A DNA stretch of 64,000 nt, taken from contig JASJZH010000001.1 in assembly GCA_037178975.1 (NCBI GenBank), positions 1,550,001 through 1,614,000 on the forward strand, written 5' to 3'. Under the pieces are notes generated by a model. That model did not search any database, was not told where the DNA came from, and saw only the letters and a list, made by a program, of their open reading frames with translations. Positions 58,422 through 64,000 of the stretch are shown here, piece after piece. The stretch comes from Oscheius tipulae (lineage: Eukaryota > Nematoda > Chromadorea > Rhabditida > Rhabditidae). How positions within the stretch are numbered: the stretch's first letter is position 1; every line of letters starts with the position of its first letter. The position numbers and the translations under genes are program-made.

Positions 58422-60627
58422 TTACTTCTTCTCCTCCTCTTTCTTCTTCTCTTTGTTGTTGCCGTCACTAGGGAGGTCGTTGACAATCTGCTGCAGCAGT
58501 TCGGGATTGTTCAGTAGGTCGTTGACGTCCTGGTCGTGCTAAAAATTGAATAAAATTAGTAAGATTTACAGGAAAGAAACTGACAGAGCCGGTCACATCG
58601 ACGTCCATCGGTTCGGTTGCAGGAGCTGACTGCTGCGCTGAAAAATAAGCATTTTAGTACATAGCTCAAACGGTTAGAGGTCCGAATACAGAGAAAAAGG
58701 TCTCGGATTCGATCCCCCCACTCATCAAATACTCGGCTTACCAGGTGCATCCTGCTGCATGGACATTCGCAGAGCCCATTCGAGCTGTTCCTCCTCGGTC
58801 ATGGCGGCCATATCGACGTCGACGACCTCGGGTTGAGCAGCAGTAGCCGGAGCGGCATCTTGACCAGTAGCGGCAGCTACGGCAGCCTGTCGAGCACGTT
58901 CCTCCTCCATCGAGACGCGAAGAGCCAGAGCGAGATCCGGGTCGTCCTCGGGGTCGATGCCAAACTCGAAGGCACCAGCTCCGCCGGTGGCGGGAGCTCC
59001 ATCCTCTCCACGACAGATCGGCGAGGCTCCGATGGCCTCGAGAAGCGAGCTGCCGGCCGGGACGACGACCAGATTGGAACCGGTTCCGTCTCTGGAATTA
59101 GAAAATTTTGGTAATTCAATTGATCTTAGTTCATGACGATCATTCTATAGCTTCGAACCGAGTTCGTAGTCGAGGCACACGCCAAAAAAGATAGAGACAG
59201 ATCGTTATAACATGAGTGAGCAGTATTGAGAGGTATAAAAGGCTATGAACATATTTGATATGACAGGAAGAGAGGATGACGGAGACACCGTGAGTAATGC
59301 AAAGATTGATAAATGACTTTCTAAAAGGATCGACAGTGCTGAACAGGCTGACATGGACTGAGCCAGACACATTCACAGGGCTGGCAGAGATAAAACAAGC
59401 AATGGTCAGGCTGGAAATAGCAGTATGAGTTGATAGGTTAAACAGGTAGAAAAGACTTTGGAAAGAGTCCAGTGACAAATAGATTGAGAATAAAAGTCCA
59501 CGACAGGCTGGAAATGTTTTGAAGTGATTCAGACATGTTACCATAGATTTTCAACGACTTGACACGGACAGGGTTAAATGAGATTGACAGACATCATGAG
59601 CTAACAGGTTGAATGATTGAAATGTTGTCAGCGATACTGTGGTTGTCATAATGACAGCAAGATATCCACTTCTCGGCTGCTAAAAGAGCCAAAATCGTCA
59701 AACTCACTTTCCATTCAGGGTGTCGATGAACTGTCCCATGACCTGGCTGTTGTCCGAGTCGCTCTCTCCGAAGCAGATGACATCACAATCGACCTTCTCC
59801 TTCTTGAACTTCTTGGCGACCTTGACCAGCTCGGCTGGCTCTACATTCTCGATGGGACTGCCGACGAAGACGACAACGCGCATACGATGACTGCGGTTCT
59901 GACGATGCTTCAAAGCCAAATGGGCGACTTTTATGGCGGAGAGGAAGTTGCACGTGCCCTTAAATTTTTGTTTTATTTTTTGAGAACAAAAAACAACGAA
60001 CCTTGGGCTCGACAGAATGGAGCTTCATGAAGAGACGCGGGTGCTCCTGGGTCATCGAGGCCAGGACCTCAATCTCGCCGGCCATTCGGAGAAGACCGAC
60101 AGCGTTCTCGGGATTGGCACGTAGCTTTGTCTGTATGATCATGTTAGCGGCATCCTGCTGACATTGGAGACGCGACGGCGCAAAGTCGCCATTCCTCATC
60201 CACTCAGAGTTGTCGACACTGAAAATTGTCGAGATTTTTCGGAGTCAGAAAAGATTTTTTGGTAGCATTATGTCAAGCAATAGGCCTATTTTTTCAATTT
60301 TTTAAATTGTTTAACTTTGAGGCTACAGTGACATGCAGAAATGCACGAGAGCGGTTGGAAAAAGAAAAGATGACATTTTGACTTGGTAGGATGAAACTGT
60401 TTGACCTGGAATCCTGCCGTTTACTGCTCAAGAACACGCTACTAGGCTATCATTTTGCTGATTTAAAAAAGCTAACATCCCAGAGGAAAAAATGATTGAA
60501 GCCTGATGAAAAGCACAAAAAATATGATTGGCGCAGTAAAATTGATGTTGCAGCCGATTTCTCTTTAAAAAAAAACCAGAAGTATCTCTGGGAAAACTCA
60601 CCAGAGCATTGTGCTTTCCAGGACCAT
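58422..60627 (-). CDS. rpn-10: 26S proteasome ubiquitin receptor RPN10 (PSMD4/S5a)
   Basis: RPN10 docks ubiquitylated substrates at the 19S particle. The VWA domain opens MVLESTMLC and continues over an intron of about 380 nt with VDNSEWMRNGDFAPSRLQCQ, DAANMIIQTKLRANPENAVG, ALKHRQNRSHRMRVVVFVGS, VKVAKKFKKEKVDCDVICFG and VVVPAGSSLLEAIGASPICR. Two ubiquitin-interacting motifs follow: DPDLALALRVSMEEER and EEEQLEWALRMSMQQ. The protein ends in a Lys/Glu tail (KEKKKEEEKK). The ATG is preceded by TTTGCAG about 30 bases upstream; MRPL9 ends 190 nt before it on the same strand. One small intron near 58660 carries a tRNA-like repeat. Confidence 0.95.
58655..58735 (+). repeat. tRNA-derived element (RPN10 intron)
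   Basis: CATAGCTCAAACGGTTAGAG then TCTCGGATTCGATCCCCCC, tRNA box order, antisense to RPN10. The intron consists of little else. Confidence 0.55.
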
Positions 60628-60817
60628 CTTTCCGACGCTGTTTGTACAAGTTATAGACCTGCAAAACTGATTAAAACTGACTTAAAAAGTTGCAAATAAC
60701 AAGGCGATGAAGTACGCTGCTATCCACCAACATAGCATCAAAATCTTTTCTTTTTTTCTTGTAAACAATAACATGACAAACAAATCCTAAACAATTTTCT
60801 ACACAATGAGATTTTAG

Positions 60818-61977
60818 TTATGACGTCCTTGAGCGCTTCTGCATGAAATCCACGACTGGATATTCGGCTGTGAAATCGGCCGTTTTGCTGTAGACGGGCT
60901 CTTCGCGCCGAATCCCGAATTTGGCCAGATCTGCTGTCGTGGGGGCTCGGCTGCTTTCGGGTGAAATTATCTGCAAAGTTCGAGGTTTGGCGGCAAAAAA
61001 GAGATCTTACCTGTTTGGATTCGTCAACGGAGATATGGGAGATGCGACCGATCATGGGGACGATGTAGGAGTTAGAGACGACGACGTAGAAACGAATCAG
61101 CTTCGCCTCCATCTCAAAATTCGGGCCGGAGACCGAGGGCTCTGGGAGATGGACACAGTCGTCGATCACATCGACGCCCTGGAAGTGGTTTTCAAGGGAA
61201 AAGTCAATTCTAGCCATTTTTCGCTAATCTGTCAGACTTCCGAGACCGTGAATGATAAAACAGGTTTTTTTAGGATCAAATGTGTTGAATGTCATTTAGG
61301 CTCTTTAGTGGAACGACAAAACTGTTCTGTCGGAATCGAACCCGACTTGCTTGGTTCACAAGACAAAAAAAACTCACAACTTGTCGAAGCGAAGCCTTGA
61401 TAATCCTGCTGTCCAGCGTCCACTGATTCTCCATGCTGACCTTGATCGGCACGACGAGCTTCTGCAGTTCCCGGCCGATTCGGAGCAGTTCGAAGGGAAT
61501 TCGGACTCGGGCTGCCAGCTCCGCAGCCATCTTCTCCTTCATCTCGGCATAGTAGACCAGATCGAAGGGCGACGCGTAGACAGCCTTCCTCGTCAGCAGG
61601 AGATCCGTTCTGGCGAATTTGCGGTCAACCTCGACCACATCGAACTGGTGACCGACGCCTAAACGGGTCATTTTTGCAGGAAAAAAGAACAAAAAACCTT
61701 CAACGTCTTGAAGAAGAATAACCTTCAACGGGCCGGCGCTCCTCTTGGTCTCGTAGTCCGTTACGGCCAGCTTCTGTGAATTTGGCAGCTCCGCCGGATC
61801 GCGTTGTATGGCTCCTGGTGGCGTGGCTTCCGGTGCGTAGACTCGATGTAGCACCCAGGTATTCTGGAATCTTGCGATTAGAAGTCAAGAACGGGAAAAA
61901 AAACTGACTCTTTGGGGATTTATCGCTGATAAACTGGGTCGAATGAGCCGGAGAGCATGACTGGCACAACTGGCCAT
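60818..61977 (-). CDS. mrpl9: mitochondrial ribosomal protein L9 (bL9m)
   Basis: Large-subunit protein of the mitochondrial ribosome. A basic presequence (MASCASHALRLIRPSLSAIN) is followed by LKVILLQDVEG, VGHQFDVVEVDRKFARTDLL and TRKAVYASPFDLVYYAE, which match the bL9 N-terminal pattern VILLxDVxxLGxxGDVVEVxxxYxRxxLxPxxxAV. A longer C-terminal part (FELLRIGRELQKLVVPIKVS, MARIDFSLENHFQGVDVIDD, EPVYSKTADFTAEYPVVDFM) fits metazoan MRPL9. Five exons; the intron at about 61250-61377 holds a tRNA-like piece. RPN10 follows 190 nt downstream, same strand. Confidence 0.88.
61300..61365 (-). repeat. tRNA-derived fragment (MRPL9 intron)
   Basis: On the minus strand AAGTCGGGTTCGATTCCGAC, a good B-box/T-arm hairpin, but without a convincing A box. 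Confidence 0.45.
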
Positions 61978-63243
61978 CTGTAAGACGAGAATAGAACAGG
62001 GGTTTAGCCAAGAAGATGAGAAAATTATTAGTTTACAAAGCTAAGCATCAGGGAAACTGGTCTGATGGTGTCTTGGATGAACTAAACAGTTTTATCGGGC
62101 TATTTAACATAATATTTTACTTATTTCCTATCTCAGAGTACGCAAGAATAAGTGAAAATGGCTAAGAAAGTGAGAAAGTAAAGAAAATATGAATTTGTCA
62201 GCACAAAAGTTTTGGCTAAAGGACTATTATTCGAGGGTCCTGAGACGGCAATCGTTACTGTAGGCCTCATTTGTGCGGTAAACGACAGACCGTTTCAATT
62301 TTTCGAACCCGTGATTTATAGGCTTTTTGCATTTTTACCGGCCTTTGCCACTGATTTTTGCTATGTTTCTCTTCTTCTTTATTAGAAAATGAAGATCAGG
62401 CCGTTAAGAAACCAGTAGAGTCATGCTATAAGCCATAAATACAAATAAATCACTCGGAATCGGCCGCTTGCGCTTTTTTTTCCATTTAGAACATTGCAGC
62501 AACTTCTCCTTTCCATTTTCGCTTTTAATATGCCCGCAGCAAGATTCATGAGTGTAGAGTAGAAGCTAATCCCTAACTTAGGTCGAAGAAGTCGTCCAAA
62601 AACGTATCGCCAAGGCTGACTCATCTCGGAGGTTGCATTATTTTATTGCTTGTTGTCCTTCGTCTCTTATTTTGCCTCTTTCACGTTGTTCCGGCTTTTA
62701 AATTTACTGGTTGCTCTGGTTTTACCAGAAAGTGCGTCTCAGTGGCTTATAAAACACGGAAACTGGCTGGGATTACCTCGCCGAGGGCAGGCGATCACAA
62801 TAATATTCCTCCAGTGCTACATGTTCCATATCGATTTTTCCCTTTGTTTTGTCAATAAGAGTAGTGAAAATTATTGCTTTGTTCAAGATTTCGCAAGGAT
62901 TTCAGGGTAAAAATTGAAATAACCCAAAAAAAATCTAAAAAATTACTTGTAACTTTGTTGTAACATTTCTATCTCTTCTTTTCTAGGTCTACCACCTTTG
63001 TTCGAACATTTCTGGCTCTATAACCCTATTTTCGTCCCAATCAAGGTCCATTTTGAGTGTCTTGTTTACGAGTAATAACCAGGATTCTATTGTTGGCAGC
63101 CTTCCAACAACATTCCTTCCCTGTTTCTTTTCCCACTGCCAGAGCTGACAAAATTACGATTGCAGATATCTTATCTTTTCCCCTTCCTCTCGCCTCCCGT
63201 TTCATTCGAATTTTTGCAGGTAATTCCCCGGTCAGCCGCCAAA
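61978..63243. other. intergenic between divergent MRPL9 and CK2 alpha
   Basis: About 1.27 kb. It contains an open frame 62620-62910 (plus) with hydrophobic stretches (LFYCLLSFVSYFASFTLF, LVALVLPESASQWL), not supported by splice or homology evidence. TTTTTGCAG at about 63211-63219 precedes the CK2 start and looks like a trans-splice acceptor. The rest holds nothing I recognise. Confidence 0.4.
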
Positions 63244-64000
63244 ATGGCTCCGATTCCAAGCAGGGCCAAGGTCTATGCTGACGTGAATCCGAGGAAGCCG
63301 CGCGAGTACTGGGACTATGAATCGCATGTCATCGAATGGGGCAATATTGAGGACTACCAGCTGGTGAGGAAGCTCGGTCGCGGAAAGTACTCGGAAGTCT
63401 TCGAGGGCTTCAAAATGTCCAGCGATGAGAAGGTTGTCGTCAAGATTCTCAAGGTATTATATTTCTTTTTGTCAAAAAGTATTACGAGTGTTCAGCCGGT
63501 CAAGAAGAAGAAGATCAAGCGCGAGATTAAAATCCTGGAGAATCTGCGTGGTGGAACGAACATCATTACGCTTCTCGACGTCGTCAAGGATCCCATTTCG
63601 AGAACTCCTGCTCTCATTTTCGAGTAAGTTCTTCAAATTGGCGGAGAAATGAAGTCTCATTGCAGACATGTCAACAATTCCGACTTTAAGCAGCTCTATC
63701 AGACCCTTAGCGACTTTGACATCCGATACTACCTCTACGAGCTCCTCAAGGTACATTTTTACGGCTTACTTTCTTTCTAGATGCCCTCTGGAGCTGTCTG
63801 TCTCTGTTCCAAAAGCCGAATCTTGGTCGGAAGTTGCTCTAACTGAAAAAGTTGTACTATATCACGAAAAGTAGATTTGCTCTGGTCACCAAATTTGGCA
63901 GAAATCAGGAAGGGCGTTACAAGTTGTTGCATTGACCCAATGAATTCCTAAAGCCTAGGATCGTGACAACACTTCTCTGAAAGCCGGTTTACTATTGGCT
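63244..64000 (+). CDS. csnk2a1: casein kinase II catalytic subunit alpha, 5' part (runs off right edge)
   Basis: CK2 alpha is a constitutive Ser/Thr kinase. The start [20 protein letters not shown] is followed by [20 protein letters not shown], the glycine loop [34 protein letters not shown] (catalytic Lys and the basic cluster typical of CK2) and [20 protein letters not shown], then [20 protein letters not shown] and YYLYELLK. These are near-invariant in the family. Introns at about 63454-63497 (44 nt) and 63625-63665 (41 nt) interrupt it. After 63751 a donor opens an intron that is still running at the window end, so the HRDVKPHN and DWG motifs are outside. Confidence 0.95.

Overview
The window looks like nuclear DNA from a nematode. 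The evidence is a cuticle collagen with a typical nematode N-terminus, furin site and Gly-X-Y blocks (56.1-57.2 kb), a MLT-10-type moulting protein with long Leu-Ser-Pro arrays (48.4-50.7 kb), a serpentine 7TM receptor, introns mostly 37-46 nt long ending in TTTTCAG or TTTAG, and a TTTTCAG-type acceptor just upstream of many start codons, as expected for spliced-leader trans-splicing. I cannot name the species.

Layout by region. 0-8 kb: MCM10 (partial, minus), RNA polymerase I/III subunit RPAC1 (plus), a secreted cyclophilin (plus), tRNA-dihydrouridine synthase DUS2 (minus). 8.7-20 kb, all minus: RanBPM/RANBP9, a small complex I subunit candidate (NDUFB1-like), the diflavin reductase NDOR1, proteasome beta-5 and Jagunal. 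20.8-23.1 kb: a 7TM receptor (plus), then BOLA3 with a small downstream ORF (minus). 23.9-37.3 kb: beta-glucosidase GBA2 and cytosolic alanyl-tRNA synthetase (both minus), separated by about 2.9 kb of repeat-bearing DNA. 39.4-41.3 kb: two unrecognised plus-strand genes, the second with a zinc ribbon. 41.5-45.4 kb: a P4-ATPase (minus). 45.7-57.2 kb: a proline-rich orphan, a MARVEL protein, a MLT-10 relative, an RRM+Tudor protein, a small orphan and the collagen (all plus). 57.4-62 kb, minus: an unrecognised gene, RPN10 and mitochondrial ribosomal protein bL9m. 63.2 kb to the end: casein kinase II alpha (partial, plus).

Most genes are single-copy housekeeping functions and do not form one pathway. 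Several same-strand neighbours are only about 80-190 nt apart with a splice acceptor in the gap, which suggests nematode-type operons: PSMB5/NDOR1, NDUFB1-like/RanBPM, bL9m/RPN10, the two genes at 39.4-41.3 kb, and BOLA3 with a small ORF.

The main structure not explained by genes is repetitive. There are about 20 tRNA-derived SINE-like elements, mostly in introns, with two kinds of 3' tail. One RanBPM intron holds an apparently perfect 246-bp inverted repeat. A 200-bp imperfect palindrome and a dispersed exact 102-bp duplication lie between genes. Two introns of normal length (41 and 43 nt) appear to need 3' ends other than AG to keep the reading frame. All gene models were assembled by eye from translations and splice signals, so internal exon borders are approximate unless stated.
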